Source: Flavobacterium sinopsychrotolerans
GTDB lineage: Bacteria; Bacteroidota; Bacteroidia; Flavobacteriales; Flavobacteriaceae
Assembly (NCBI RefSeq): GCF_900110375.1
Contig: NZ_FODN01000002.1
Span: 385,086-449,085 of the forward strand
DNA: 64,000 nucleotides
Direction of reading: 5' to 3'
Shown: positions 15,510-25,190 of the stretch, one piece after another
How the letters are laid out: every line of letters begins with the position of its first letter
Numbering within the stretch: position 1 is the stretch's first letter
The notes under the pieces: generated by a model
Database searches by the model: none
What the model was told of the DNA's origin: nothing
Seen by the model: the letters and a program-made list of their open reading frames with translations, nothing else
Position numbers and translations under genes: made by a program

Positions 15510-16712
15510 ATGAAATTCGGAATTTTAAAAGAAAGAAAAAACCCGCCTGACAGAAGAGTTATTTTCTCACCTGATGAATTAACTAAACTAAAACAGCTGT
15601 ATCAAAATGTTGCTGTAAAAGTTGAACGTTCTGATATTCGTATTTTTACCGATTCAGAATATGAAAAACTAGGGATTGAAGTGACTGATGACATCAGTGA
15701 TTGTGATATTTTGTTTGGCGTAAAAGAAGTACCGGTGGAAAATTTAATTCCGAACAAAACATATTTCTTTTTTTCTCATACCATAAAAAAGCAACCTTAC
15801 AACAGAAAATTATTACAAGCAATTTTAGAAAAAAATATTGATTTATACGATTATGAAACAATTGTAGATTCTAATAATCGCAGGCTAATTGGTTTTGGTC
15901 GTTACGCAGGAATTGTAGGCGCTTACAATAGTATTCGCGCTTTTGGAATAAAATTCGAATTGTTCAAATTGCCAAAAGCAGAAACACTTTCTGGTAAAGA
16001 AGCACTAATTGCTCATTTGAAACGGTTGATTTTGCCGCCATTAAAATTTGTTATTACAGGTACTGGAAAAGTAGGAAGCGGAGCTAAAGAAGTTCTAGAT
16101 GCTATAAAAATAAAGGAAGTTTCAGTTGAAAATTATTTGACAAAAAGTTATTCGCAACCCGTATATACGCAAATAGATGTTTTAGAATACAATAAGCGTA
16201 AAGATGGTAAGGTATTGGATTATACGGATTTTTATCATAATCAAAAGGAATATGTTTCTGATTTCGAAAGATTTACAAAAGTATCAGATATCTATATTAC
16301 CGGACATTTTCATGCGAATGAAGCCCCGGTCATTCTTACACGAGAAATGTTGCAATCGAAAGATTGTAAAATTAAAGTTGTTGCTGATGTTTCCTGCGAT
16401 GTTAATGGTCCAATAGCCTGTACGCTGAGATCATCTACAATTGCCGAGCCCTTATATGGATATTTACCAAATGAAAACAAAGAAGTAGATGTTTTTCATC
16501 CCGCAGCAATTGTAGTTATGGCAGTGGATAATTTACCCTGTGAACTCCCAAAAGACGCAAGCGAAGGATTTGGCGAAATGTTTATGGAACATGTTATTCC
16601 CGCTTTTTTTAATGAAGATAAAGATGGAATTTTACAAAGAGCTAAAATTACTGAAAAAGGAAAACTGACTCCGAAATTTAGTTATTTACAAGATTATGTT
16701 GATGGAAAATAA
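15510..16712 (+). CDS. NAD(P)-dependent dehydrogenase of the alanine dehydrogenase/PNT family, saccharopine dehydrogenase-like
   Basis: A 400-residue cytoplasmic enzyme. The start MKFGILKERKNPPDRRVIFS matches the AlaDH/PNT N-terminal domain (KE..xxRRVxxxP). The nucleotide-binding domain follows (FVITGTGKVGSGAKEVLDAI, about residues 180-200). The middle and C-terminal regions (VSCDVNGPIACTLRSSTIAE) are more like lysine-forming saccharopine dehydrogenases than true alanine dehydrogenases. It is a single-gene unit with its own promoter. The exact substrate cannot be told from sequence alone. Confidence 0.75.
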   Translation: MKFGILKERKNPPDRRVIFSPDELTKLKQLYQNVAVKVERSDIRIFTDSEYEKLGIEVTDDISDCDILFGVKEVPVENLIPNKTYFFFSHTIKKQPYNRKLLQAILEKNIDLYDYETIVDSNNRRLIGFGRYAGIVGAYNSIRAFGIKFELFKLPKAETLSGKEALIAHLKRLILPPLKFVITGTGKVGSGAKEVLDAIKIKEVSVENYLTKSYSQPVYTQIDVLEYNKRKDGKVLDYTDFYHNQKEYVSDFERFTKVSDIYITGHFHANEAPVILTREMLQSKDCKIKVVADVSCDVNGPIACTLRSSTIAEPLYGYLPNENKEVDVFHPAAIVVMAVDNLPCELPKDASEGFGEMFMEHVIPAFFNEDKDGILQRAKITEKGKLTPKFSYLQDYVDGK

Positions 16713-16737
16713 ATAGAATGTTGTTTTTATTATAAAA

Positions 16738-16773
16738 AAAATCCCCCAGATAATTTCTAAATTTTGGGGATTT
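16738..16773 (-). terminator. Terminator between the convergent dehydrogenase and symporter genes
   Basis: AAATCCCC and GGGGATTT form the stem. On the minus strand it runs into T8, so it mainly serves the symporter operon; on the plus strand the T run is short. Confidence 0.65.
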
Positions 16774-16868
16774 GTAATTAAGTCAATATTTTTTTATTTT
16801 AAGAATAGGATTGTTTTCAAATTGATGCATCATTTTGTCATTACAATGATGATGAATGCCAATTTTAA

Positions 16869-18593
16869 TTACTCCATGATTGCTTTCTGTTTCCTGAAAA
16901 TGGTCCATTGCAATAACAATGAAATCACAATCGTTAACATCGCTCCAATGAAATTGAGCCATAAATACCCCAGTTTTTCTTCACCGCTCGGGAAAATATA
17001 AATGGCGTAATAGTAAATGATAAAAATAGTAATCTGACTTACTACGGCGCTGTAAAAAATAGCTTTGGACTGCACCTTGTGTATATAAAAACCAACCAGG
17101 AAAATTCCCAATACAGTTCCGTAAAATATGGATCCAATGATATTTACCAATTGGATTAAATTCTCGAACAACGTCCCGATACAGGCAAAAAGAATAGCGA
17201 TAATTCCCCACAGCAATGTGAAAAATTTTGTAGCATATAGATAATGTTTTTCTGATTTTTCTTCTTTCAGATTGCGTTTGTAAATATCAATTGCGGTAGT
17301 TGATGCCAATGCATTCAATCCGGAAGCAGTCGATGACATAGCAGCTGAAATGATAACGGCTAGCAATAAACCGATAAGTCCTTTGGGTAAATAATTAAGG
17401 ATAAAGTGAAAAAACACATAATCTTTGTCATTAGTTTCACTGTTGCTGTCGGCTTTGAGGATTATTTCTTTGGCTCGATCTCTCAAATCTTTTTCTTTAT
17501 TGGACAAAGCTACCAATTCTTTTCGAAGGATTGGATTGTCATAATCTTGATTGAGCTGATCGATATACAATAGATTAATTACTTTTTTATCTTCGGATAG
17601 ATCGTCTAATTTTTGCTCCAAAGCATTGTATTCGCCTTTATAAGCCGATTTTTCAATCATGGCTTTGTTGTTTGGATTAAAATTTAATGGAACAGGATTG
17701 AATTGGAAAAAAACAAAAACCATAACTCCGGTAAGTAAAATGAAGAACTGCATTGGTACTTTTAGCAGCCCATTCATAATCAATCCCATTTGGCTTTCCC
17801 TAACGGATCTTCCTGATAAATAACGCCCTACCTGAGATTGGTCAGTTCCAAAATAAGCCAATGCAAGGAAAAAACCTCCTGTGATTCCGCTCCAAAATGT
17901 ATATTTTTCTTCTGGGTCAAAAGAGAAATTGACAATATTCATTTTGTCATTTGCTCCAGCTATGTGAAGCGCACTGGTAAATGTCATGTCATTAGGTAGA
18001 TAATGTAATATCAGAAAAAAGGTAATCAGCATTCCCGACATAATCACAAACATTTGCTGTTTTTGAGTTACATTCACTGCTTTGGTTCCACCGGAAAAGG
18101 TATAAATGATAACCAATACACCAATAATGATATTCATGTAAGTAAGATTCCAACCCAATATTGCCGACAAAATAATCGCTGGCGCATAAATGGTCAGTCC
18201 AGTTCCAAGACCTCTTTGAAACAAGAAAAGAATAGCTGCAAGGGAACGAGTTTTTAAATCAAATCTTTTTTCGAGGTATTCATAAGCCGTGTATACTTTG
18301 TATTTGTGGTATAAAGGGATAAAGGTGACACATATTACTACCATGGCAATTGGCAATCCAAAGTAGAATTGTACAAATCCCATTCCGTCATGATAGGCTT
18401 GTCCTGGAGTGGAAAGAAATGTAATTGCACTGGCTTGCGTCGCCATAACAGAAAGCCCAACAATGTGCCAAGGCGTTTCATTACTACCCAGAATAAAGTC
18501 TTCAACATTTTTACTTCCTTTGGTTTTCCATGCACCGTAAATTACGATGAACAGTAATGTAACTATAAGTATAACCCAATCAAATAATTGCAT
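16869..18593 (-). CDS. Sodium:solute symporter (SSS family)
   Basis: A 574-residue inner-membrane transporter with about 13-14 helices. Family marks include VEDFILGSNETPWHIVGLSV (residues 31-50), an ATQASAITFLSTPGQAY sodium-site helix and YFGTDQSQVGRYLSGRS in the middle. A hydrophilic insert of about 70 residues (roughly 310-380, charged) separates the later helices. It is the last gene of an operon: PIG-L deacetylase, a 35-aa membrane peptide, then this symporter 3 bases later. That context suggests uptake of a sugar or an acetylated amino sugar, but the substrate is not evident. Confidence 0.92.
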   Translation of the reverse strand: MQLFDWVILIVTLLFIVIYGAWKTKGSKNVEDFILGSNETPWHIVGLSVMATQASAITFLSTPGQAYHDGMGFVQFYFGLPIAMVVICVTFIPLYHKYKVYTAYEYLEKRFDLKTRSLAAILFLFQRGLGTGLTIYAPAIILSAILGWNLTYMNIIIGVLVIIYTFSGGTKAVNVTQKQQMFVIMSGMLITFFLILHYLPNDMTFTSALHIAGANDKMNIVNFSFDPEEKYTFWSGITGGFFLALAYFGTDQSQVGRYLSGRSVRESQMGLIMNGLLKVPMQFFILLTGVMVFVFFQFNPVPLNFNPNNKAMIEKSAYKGEYNALEQKLDDLSEDKKVINLLYIDQLNQDYDNPILRKELVALSNKEKDLRDRAKEIILKADSNSETNDKDYVFFHFILNYLPKGLIGLLLAVIISAAMSSTASGLNALASTTAIDIYKRNLKEEKSEKHYLYATKFFTLLWGIIAILFACIGTLFENLIQLVNIIGSIFYGTVLGIFLVGFYIHKVQSKAIFYSAVVSQITIFIIYYYAIYIFPSGEEKLGYLWLNFIGAMLTIVISLLLQWTIFRKQKAIME

Positions 18594-18596
18594 AAT

Positions 18597-18704
18597 TTAA
18601 GAGTATAATTTCATGATGAGACAAAAGATCAGGATGTATATAGCATTGGCTACAAGCACCCAAGTATAGTTCTTCTTCCAGGTTTTTATTTTTTTTGTTT
18701 CCAT
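18597..18704 (-). CDS. 35-aa single-span membrane peptide before the symporter
   Basis: ATG 18704 to TAA 18597 encodes a peptide starting METKKIKTWKKNYTWVLVAN and continuing AIYILIFCLIMKLYS. This is a basic N-terminus and one membrane helix. It starts 11 bases after the PIG-L stop and ends 3 bases before the symporter start, so it is tightly packed between them. The layout suggests a small subunit or chaperone of the symporter. I know no named family for it. Confidence 0.6.
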   Translation of the reverse strand: METKKIKTWKKNYTWVLVANAIYILIFCLIMKLYS

Positions 18705-18715
18705 TTTAGATTGGG

Positions 18716-21247
18716 TTAGGGCTTGATTTTTTGAACAGGAATTTTTTCGGATGATTTCAATGAGATAATATTTGAAATTAATTTATACGCACCGGTAACG
18801 CCTTCAGGTAATTCTCTAAAAAAGCTTAAACCCGTATAAATGTAGTGTCCTTTTCCGTAAGGAGCAATCAGCAATGCACCATTTTTTGGTGTTTCTCCTT
18901 TATCATTAGAAGATAGAATAGCAGTGAAGGCTTTGTCGTACTCACTTGGGTAATACAATCCTTGTTCTTGTTTCCAACCTTGAAAATCTTTAGCTGTAAT
19001 TTTGTTTGGGAAATTCAAAACGGGATGGTTTGGTGCTAAAAATCGAACTTCAGCATCTTCTTCGGTTACACGGTCGCGGGACAGTTTTAATGGATAAGGA
19101 GCTATGTTTTCGGTTATAAGATCACCCGCAGTATTATACTGTACGAGCATTGTTTTTCCTCCTTTTACAAAATCAAAAAGAATGTTTTGCTTATTTGCTA
19201 ATGCTGCAACGGTATTATAAGCACGAACACCTGTCATGACTACATCAAAATTTTCTAATTTCTCGGGTGTTATTTCTTCAGGTTTCAGCAGTGTAACCGT
19301 GTAACCCAATTGAGTCAGGCTGCTAGGAACTTCATCTCCTGCTCCCATAATGTATGCGATTTTTTCACCATTTGTTTTTAAATCCGTTTTGATGCATTTG
19401 GCTTCAGCTGATTTTAAAACTTGTTGTTTCGTGATGTGGTCATAATTAATGATGATTTGTTCTTTGTCAAATCGTTTATTGTCAATTATCGCCACACTTT
19501 TGGCAACCGCTTCATCCGATTTGTTAGGCGCAGTTACTTCAAAATAAACAATTTGTTCCGTTCCCTTTTTTGGGATGTTAAAAGGAATTGATTTTGGAGA
19601 AACACTCCAGTTTTTAGGCAGTTCCAGTTGCAGATTTCCTTTAACGGCATCTTTACCCGCTTTGATTTTTACGCCTACATATTTTATTTTGGTATCTTTA
19701 AAAAGCAATACTTTGTCTACAATTGAAGTCGTAACATCAGGAACTATGTCGAGATAATTATACACTTCACCTTTTACATCGTCATTGTATTTATAAACTA
19801 CTGTTCGCTCAAATGGGATTTCGATTCCGTTGATTTGAACGTTAAAGACTACTTTAGCTTCCCGAATAATATCCGGAATTCCTATGTTTTGCTGCTCATT
19901 TACGGCATACATCCCAACGGTTCCATTTTCTCTTAACCAATACGGTTGTGTGTAGTTAATTGATTCGGGTAACTTTAAATCTAAATTGATGTTATTCAGA
20001 ATATTGTTTTTTAAATCCCTATTTTGAGGTGTCGTAATTTGATTTGGTAAACTGGTCACGCTCATTAATTGTAATGGCGCTGAGCTTCTGTTGATGGCTT
20101 CAAGTTTCAGTTTAATAGTGCTTCCGGGAGTCGTTTCCTGATTTTGGGCAACGGCTTCAAGATACAACCCGGAACAGGTTGCTATAATTTCTTTTATGGC
20201 TGCGGATTTCAGTGGTGCCCAGTGATTTTCGTCCAAAGCTTCCATCATTGCGTAGGCTTTCGCCAAATTTGGAATACTTGCCGAAGGATTATTATGGTCG
20301 AATTCAGCTGCAATAGTTGTCAATAACTCTCCAATAGCTTTTCCTCCTTTTACTCGGTTCCAAGAGGTGTCAATTCCTTCAAAAAGTGATTTTTTTTCTT
20401 TTAAAACATCTCCATTTATAAACTCTAAATATTCCGTTTCTTCGCCACGCGCACCAGTGCTACCAAAACCTTGCGATTGATGACGACTGCGACTTAATGC
20501 TGCTATTTCTTGATTTGATTTTCCTAATCCGGCATAATAAACACCAGTTTCTAGTGCAATTAGATTTTTTTTGTCAGCGGCATTAAATTTTTCGACAGTT
20601 CCATAAAACCACCAAGAAGTATTGAAAAACTGGCGTTTGGTTTGCCAAGGTTTTACAAATTGCAATTGTTCCGGAAAAATAGTTGGATTGTTAGCCAATT
20701 GAAAACTTTCGACACTCAACATTGCCGATGAAGTGTGATGACCGTGTGTAGTTCCTGGAGAGCGATGGTCAAATCGGTTGACAATTACATCAGGTTGAAA
20801 TTTTCGGATGGCCCAAATAACGTCTGCCAATACTTTCTCTTTATCCCAAATTTCTAAGGTTTCTGTTGGATTTTTGGAAAACCCAAAATCATTGGCACGG
20901 GAAAAAAATTGTTCTCCACCATCAATTTTTCGAGCTTCAATAAGTTCTTGTGTTCGTATCACTCCTAATAATTCGCGTAACTGTGTTCCTATTAAGTTTT
21001 GGCCACCATCTCCACGTGTCAACGATAAATAGCCTGTTCTGGCTTTTTGATCATTGGACAAATAAGAAATTAATCGGGTGTTTTCATCATCTGGATGTGC
21101 GGCAATATACAATACAGAACCTAGAAAATTAAGCTTTTGAATTTGATTGTAAATTTCAACAGAATTTGGTTTTTGTGGTTGTTGCGCATTTGTTATTTGG
21201 CAACATAAAAGAAACATTAAAATAGCGGATACGTATTTTTTTTGCAT
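18716..21247 (-). CDS. PIG-L family deacetylase with C-terminal extension, exported
   Basis: An 843-residue protein with a signal peptide (MQKKYVSAILMFLLCCQITN, residues 1-21). The N-terminal third is a LmbE/PIG-L domain with the zinc motif AAHPDDE (about 50) and a later GTTHGHHTSS (about 165). These enzymes remove acetyl groups from N-acetylglucosamine-type sugars. The remaining 550 residues include beta-rich domains and a ThuA/glutamine amidotransferase-like end (YIMGAGDEVPSSL ... GKGHYIYTGLSFFRELPEG). I start at ATG 21247, since ten extra upstream codons would spoil the signal. First gene of the symporter operon. Confidence 0.85.
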   Translation of the reverse strand: MQKKYVSAILMFLLCCQITNAQQPQKPNSVEIYNQIQKLNFLGSVLYIAAHPDDENTRLISYLSNDQKARTGYLSLTRGDGGQNLIGTQLRELLGVIRTQELIEARKIDGGEQFFSRANDFGFSKNPTETLEIWDKEKVLADVIWAIRKFQPDVIVNRFDHRSPGTTHGHHTSSAMLSVESFQLANNPTIFPEQLQFVKPWQTKRQFFNTSWWFYGTVEKFNAADKKNLIALETGVYYAGLGKSNQEIAALSRSRHQSQGFGSTGARGEETEYLEFINGDVLKEKKSLFEGIDTSWNRVKGGKAIGELLTTIAAEFDHNNPSASIPNLAKAYAMMEALDENHWAPLKSAAIKEIIATCSGLYLEAVAQNQETTPGSTIKLKLEAINRSSAPLQLMSVTSLPNQITTPQNRDLKNNILNNINLDLKLPESINYTQPYWLRENGTVGMYAVNEQQNIGIPDIIREAKVVFNVQINGIEIPFERTVVYKYNDDVKGEVYNYLDIVPDVTTSIVDKVLLFKDTKIKYVGVKIKAGKDAVKGNLQLELPKNWSVSPKSIPFNIPKKGTEQIVYFEVTAPNKSDEAVAKSVAIIDNKRFDKEQIIINYDHITKQQVLKSAEAKCIKTDLKTNGEKIAYIMGAGDEVPSSLTQLGYTVTLLKPEEITPEKLENFDVVMTGVRAYNTVAALANKQNILFDFVKGGKTMLVQYNTAGDLITENIAPYPLKLSRDRVTEEDAEVRFLAPNHPVLNFPNKITAKDFQGWKQEQGLYYPSEYDKAFTAILSSNDKGETPKNGALLIAPYGKGHYIYTGLSFFRELPEGVTGAYKLISNIISLKSSEKIPVQKIKP

Positions 21248-21325
21248 TTTTTTTAATTTAATTTGCAATAGCTTCAAAAGTAGGAATTAAATAATTTCTT
21301 CTGAAATATTTTGGGTTTTCTTTAA

Positions 21326-21371
21326 TAAAAAAGAGAGAGAACACCAATTTTGGTATCCTCTCTCTTTTTTA
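21326..21371 (-). terminator. Terminator after the first secreted basic protein gene
   Basis: AAAAAAGAGAGAG and CTCTCTCTTTTTT form a long stem, with an inner ACCAATTTTGGT. The near-symmetric A and T runs make it bidirectional. Confidence 0.8.
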
Positions 21372-21384
21372 AACAAATGTGTGA

Positions 21385-21927
21385 TTAATCTCTATCATGT
21401 CCATTTCCACGCCCATTTCCTCTTCCGTTTCCATGTCCGTTTCCATTATTTCGGTTATCATGTTTTTTATATTCTCTGTGGTTATCATTATCATATCTTC
21501 TATGATTGTCATTTCCTCTTTGCTTTACATATACTCTACGGTTGTTGTTATAGCCAATATTTCTTTGTTCTCTTCCATGATATCCTCTATAATATTTTAC
21601 TTTATGGTTGTTAAAGTTGTTGTAAGGTCTTGAACCATGATAATCGTTTAATACTACTTTGTATCCACCATATAAATCATAGTTTCTATATTGATTTGGT
21701 AAATGTCTGGAACGTATCCATCTTCCTCCACCAAAATAAATAAACTGTGTGGCTCTTACATCATAATAAGCTTCAACATCCGGTAAATAATAATATTCAG
21801 CTTCTGCATATCCTGAAGGTCCCCAAGATGGGGCAGTACCTATGTTTAAATTTACTGAGACTTGTGCATGTATTGTACTTGATGCAAAAAGTATAATTCC
21901 TACCGCAATTAATTTTAATGTTCTCAT
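21385..21927 (-). CDS. Secreted low-complexity basic protein, paralogue 1
   Basis: A 180-residue protein: signal peptide (residues 1-21, ending STIHA), a conserved core of about 100 residues rich in Tyr and Gly (YYYLPDVEAYYDVRATQFIY and FGGGRWIRSRHLPNQYRNYD), and a 60-residue tail made almost only of Asn, Arg, His, Gly and Asp. The next gene upstream is a paralogue (22107). No enzyme motif is present. The tail could bind nucleic acid, metal or polysaccharide, but no function is known to me. Confidence 0.75.
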   Translation of the reverse strand: MRTLKLIAVGIILFASSTIHAQVSVNLNIGTAPSWGPSGYAEAEYYYLPDVEAYYDVRATQFIYFGGGRWIRSRHLPNQYRNYDLYGGYKVVLNDYHGSRPYNNFNNHKVKYYRGYHGREQRNIGYNNNRRVYVKQRGNDNHRRYDNDNHREYKKHDNRNNGNGHGNGRGNGRGNGHDRD

Positions 21928-22053
21928 TTTTTCAAATATTTAATTAGTAATAATTTTTTTATATTAGCTCGTTAACACGATACTTTTTGAGTAATTTCAA
22001 CAACTGTGCCAAAACAAAAAAATTAACATTTAATTAATAATTAATGCGCTAAA

Positions 22054-22086
22054 AAAAAAAGAGCCTCATTGCTGAGACTCTCTTTA
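22054..22086 (-). terminator. Terminator after the second secreted basic protein gene
   Basis: AAAGAG and CTCTTT with inner CTCA/TGAG pairing and A/T runs on both sides. Confidence 0.65.
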
Positions 22087-22106
22087 TAAATTATGTGAAA
22101 TCAGTA

Positions 22107-22583
22107 TTAATGTTTTCCATTTCCATGACCATTATTTCCTTTTCCACCCTTATTTCCATTGTTACCGTTACTTTTGTAAACTTTGTTAGCATTACTGCGG
22201 TTAGAACCTATTGATTTTTGAGGTTTACCTTTGTATCCTTTGTAATATTTTGCTTTGTGTGTTTTAAAGTTACTGTATGGTCTTGAACCATGGTAATCGT
22301 TCAAGACTACTTTGTAACCATTGTATAAGTTATAGTTTCTATATTGATTAGGCAGGTTTCTTGAACGAATCCATTTTCCTCCACCAAAATAAATAAACTG
22401 CGTAGCTCTGATATCATAATAAGCTTGAATATCCGGTAAATAATAATAATCTACAGATGAGTAACCAGCCGGACCCCAAGCTGGAGGACTTCCTATATTT
22501 ACATTTACTGAAACTTGTGCTTGCATTGTATTTGCAGATGCAAAAAGTATAATTCCTGCGATGATTAATTTTAATGTTTTCAT
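22107..22583 (-). CDS. Secreted low-complexity basic protein, paralogue 2
   Basis: A 158-residue protein closely related to the product at 21385. The signal peptide (MKTLKLIIAGIILFASANTM) and the core through GSRPYSNFKTHKAKYYKGY align without gaps. The tail differs: here it is rich in Asn, Gly, Lys and Ser, not Arg, His and Asp. Each gene has its own terminator, so they are transcribed separately. The tandem pair arose by duplication followed by drift of the tail. Confidence 0.75.
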   Translation of the reverse strand: MKTLKLIIAGIILFASANTMQAQVSVNVNIGSPPAWGPAGYSSVDYYYLPDIQAYYDIRATQFIYFGGGKWIRSRNLPNQYRNYNLYNGYKVVLNDYHGSRPYSNFKTHKAKYYKGYKGKPQKSIGSNRSNANKVYKSNGNNGNKGGKGNNGHGNGKH

Positions 22584-22696
22584 TTTTAAAAATTTTAATT
22601 AGTAATTTTCAATTATTATTTTATCTCGTTTTGTGGTAAAGCCAACAATTGTGCCAATATCAAAAAATTAACATTTAATTGTGTTATTTTACTTCA

Positions 22697-22740
22697 TAAA
22701 AAAAGGAAACGATTATTTTTCGTTTCCTTCTTTTATTTTC
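22697..22740 (-). terminator. Terminator after the 105-aa membrane protein gene
   Basis: AAGGAAACGA and TCGTTTCCTT form a 10-bp stem (with a short AT loop), followed on the minus strand by T-rich sequence. Confidence 0.7.
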
Positions 22741-22756
22741 ATTCTTGTTGATTCAG

Positions 22757-23074
22757 TTACAATAAAAGAATCAATAAAAGGATAACTATAATAATTGCAC
22801 CAACAGATAAATAAATACCATTTCCAGTTGATTTTAATTCAGCTTTAATCGCACGTACTTCTTTACGTAGTTCTTTTTTTTCTGAAGAATTCAAAGAAGA
22901 TTTATCCATTGCTTTTATTTCGTCAAGACGATTAAGCAATACTTTAACTTCTGCAGGAACTTCTTTTGGGTTGTTTGAAACCGAAGTTGGGTTTTTTTCA
23001 GCAGCTAACATTTGAGTTGGAACAACACTTAATGACAATACCATCATCATTAAATAAAAGGTAACTTTTTTCAT
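22757..23074 (-). CDS. Small exported protein with coiled coil and C-terminal membrane helix
   Basis: A 105-residue protein. Residues 1-24 are a signal peptide (VVPTQMLA). Residues 43-82 form a charged coiled coil (VKVLLNRLDEIKAMDKSS and EKKELRKEVRAIKAELK). Residues 86-105 are a terminal hydrophobic helix ending IIVILLLILLL. Proteins of this shape are common in Flavobacteriaceae and have no known function. It is a single-gene unit. Confidence 0.7.
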   Translation of the reverse strand: MKKVTFYLMMMVLSLSVVPTQMLAAEKNPTSVSNNPKEVPAEVKVLLNRLDEIKAMDKSSLNSSEKKELRKEVRAIKAELKSTGNGIYLSVGAIIIVILLLILLL

Positions 23075-23255
23075 TTCTTTTGGGTTTTAGTTATTAATTT
23101 TAACACAATAAAAGTAAACATTAATTCGTAATAATATCTTATATAATTATAGTATTTAATTGTATAATTTACATTAATTAAAACAAGAATGTGTGTTTAA
23201 CTATTTAAAATATAGTTTTTTAAAATAAAAATAGGATTATAAAATTGACCATTTG

Positions 23256-25076
23256 TTATTTGAAAATTACGGTGCGAGGTTTTGCCAATTCAAAATCCTG
23301 AAATCCAAAATCAGTAGTCTCAAAAGAGTTTGTTTTGAAAATATTTTGTCCATTACCGGGTATAGATGGATAATAAGAAAGGGAAAGTTGAAAAGAACTA
23401 AAAATCAAAAAATCATTGTTTATAATAAATCCAACACCAATTTTTGAATATGCTTTATTTTCTAGCAATCCCTTTTTAGCATTTCCAAGCATGGCAATTG
23501 AATAGTTAAAATAGGGGTTTAATCTAAATCCCCAAAGATTCCATGGGGCGTATGCCTGAGTTTGTAATGTTAAAATTGCTTTTTTAGTTCCATACTGCGC
23601 AGTATTAAATCCTTGAAGTCCATAATTATCATTAATACTAAGCTGATCGGCAATTATATCTTCCCGCTTTGAGCCAAGAATTAATTGTGGTTTAACAAAC
23701 TGTCGTAACTTCCATTTACCGATACTAAATAAATTTGTGAAATAATTTGCCTGAAAGGAAAAAGCCGTTTGTTTGGTATTTGATTTTTCAATAAAAGTTC
23801 CTAATTCAAAATTAGCACTTAAAAATCCCCATTTATAAAAATTACCAAATGCTGCTCGTGTACCTATATAATAACGATTGAGTTTGTTTTTATATTGGTA
23901 TCCCGCAGTGATCCCAAATATTTTTCCAATAGGCACATCCTCAATAATACCATTGTTGAAAATATAACTGTCTTGAACGAATTTTCGAGACGTGATACCA
24001 ATTCCTAACAGTGAAAATTTTTCATTTGAATAATAATCATTAGGATCATAATTGATTATTGGACTTTCGAGGTATTTTACATTCAAAAAACGACCTGCTA
24101 CTACTAAATTTGTAGTTCTGTCACTTTCAGTATTTCCTTTTAAAATATTGAAAGCATGTCCAAGCCATAAGTCTTGTGAATTGTATTTGAAATTCTGATA
24201 GGCAAATATCGAGTTTGAATCCGGAAGAGTATCTTTTCTAAATTGTTGATCAAAATAAACACCCCCAGCCCATTTTGTAAATGCAGAGTAAAAAGGACGG
24301 TCGAAATTGATACTTTTACTGTAATAGTCTTCTAAATCAATACTATAGCTGACAGTAGTTTTGATAAAAGTATTTTTGATATTAGGAATACTATACGCTA
24401 AACTGTAGGCACTTTTTCCATCGCTGAATCTATTTCTGAATTTATTATTAAATTCATGACCAGAGCCCAAAATATTACGGTCATTCAGTTCGAAATTAGT
24501 TCTTGAACTTGAAATAGAGCCCTTTGGAATAATACTCCACGAATCTAAAACCCGAATAAATACATCTACGGAATCAGTGTTTTTATTGATCAATTGCGGA
24601 GTAATATCAACCCGACTGATGTAGCGTTGCGTTCTTATTAAACGTTCAGATTCTTTTACTAACAAGGAATCTAGAGGTTTGTTTTTCTTAATCAGTAATA
24701 AATTCCTAATAGCAAGCCTGTTCGTTTTAATATGGACTCTGTTTCCGGTTCGTTCAGCCCAATTTTTAGGTTTTCTTGTGGTATCAATTTCCGAATAACC
24801 AAAAGGATCTAAAGTGATGATATTTATGTTTCTAATAATCTTGCCTTCAAATTTTGCGTATCTTTTTGGGATTACTTTTGTTTTTTTTGTTTTTACATTA
24901 ACGGGTCTAAAAACTAATTTATGGACTAATTTAGTGAATTTATTTTTTTTGGAATAGGTTTGAATTTGTTTATAAACTTCTGAAGAATCCTTTTTTGTTT
25001 TTTTTATCTGTGAAAAGGAAACCTGCCAGCAGCAGCATATCAAAAGAAAGAGAATCAATTTTTGTTTTTTAAACAT
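23256..25076 (-). CDS. BamA/TamA-like outer membrane protein
   Basis: A 606-residue protein with a signal peptide (CCCWQVSFS, about residues 14-22). Residues 75-190 resemble POTRA repeats (IIRNINIITLDPFG, then ERLIRTQRYISRVDI and VDVFIRVLDSWSIIP). The rest is a 16-strand-type barrel of the bacterial surface antigen family (repeated aromatic strands such as FSLLGIGITSRKF and FELGTFIEKSNT), ending in the aromatic-basic AKPRTVIFK. Such proteins insert or move substrates at the outer membrane. It has fewer POTRA units than BamA (five), so it is not the essential BamA itself. Confidence 0.75.
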   Translation of the reverse strand: MFKKQKLILFLLICCCWQVSFSQIKKTKKDSSEVYKQIQTYSKKNKFTKLVHKLVFRPVNVKTKKTKVIPKRYAKFEGKIIRNINIITLDPFGYSEIDTTRKPKNWAERTGNRVHIKTNRLAIRNLLLIKKNKPLDSLLVKESERLIRTQRYISRVDITPQLINKNTDSVDVFIRVLDSWSIIPKGSISSSRTNFELNDRNILGSGHEFNNKFRNRFSDGKSAYSLAYSIPNIKNTFIKTTVSYSIDLEDYYSKSINFDRPFYSAFTKWAGGVYFDQQFRKDTLPDSNSIFAYQNFKYNSQDLWLGHAFNILKGNTESDRTTNLVVAGRFLNVKYLESPIINYDPNDYYSNEKFSLLGIGITSRKFVQDSYIFNNGIIEDVPIGKIFGITAGYQYKNKLNRYYIGTRAAFGNFYKWGFLSANFELGTFIEKSNTKQTAFSFQANYFTNLFSIGKWKLRQFVKPQLILGSKREDIIADQLSINDNYGLQGFNTAQYGTKKAILTLQTQAYAPWNLWGFRLNPYFNYSIAMLGNAKKGLLENKAYSKIGVGFIINNDFLIFSSFQLSLSYYPSIPGNGQNIFKTNSFETTDFGFQDFELAKPRTVIFK

Positions 25077-25190
25077 GATAAAAAATAATTTTAAAACAGT
25101 ATTAACGAAACAAAAAGAGGAATCTTTTTAATTGCTAGTTTTGATAAACAAAGTCACACTTTAGATAATGAATTCTATGATTTTTATAAT

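Noticed and set aside
21381..21633. Plus-strand His/Tyr- or Ser/Ile-rich frames opposite the secreted basic protein
   Set aside because: They are reverse readings of the low-complexity tail at 21385-21600, produced by its biased codons.
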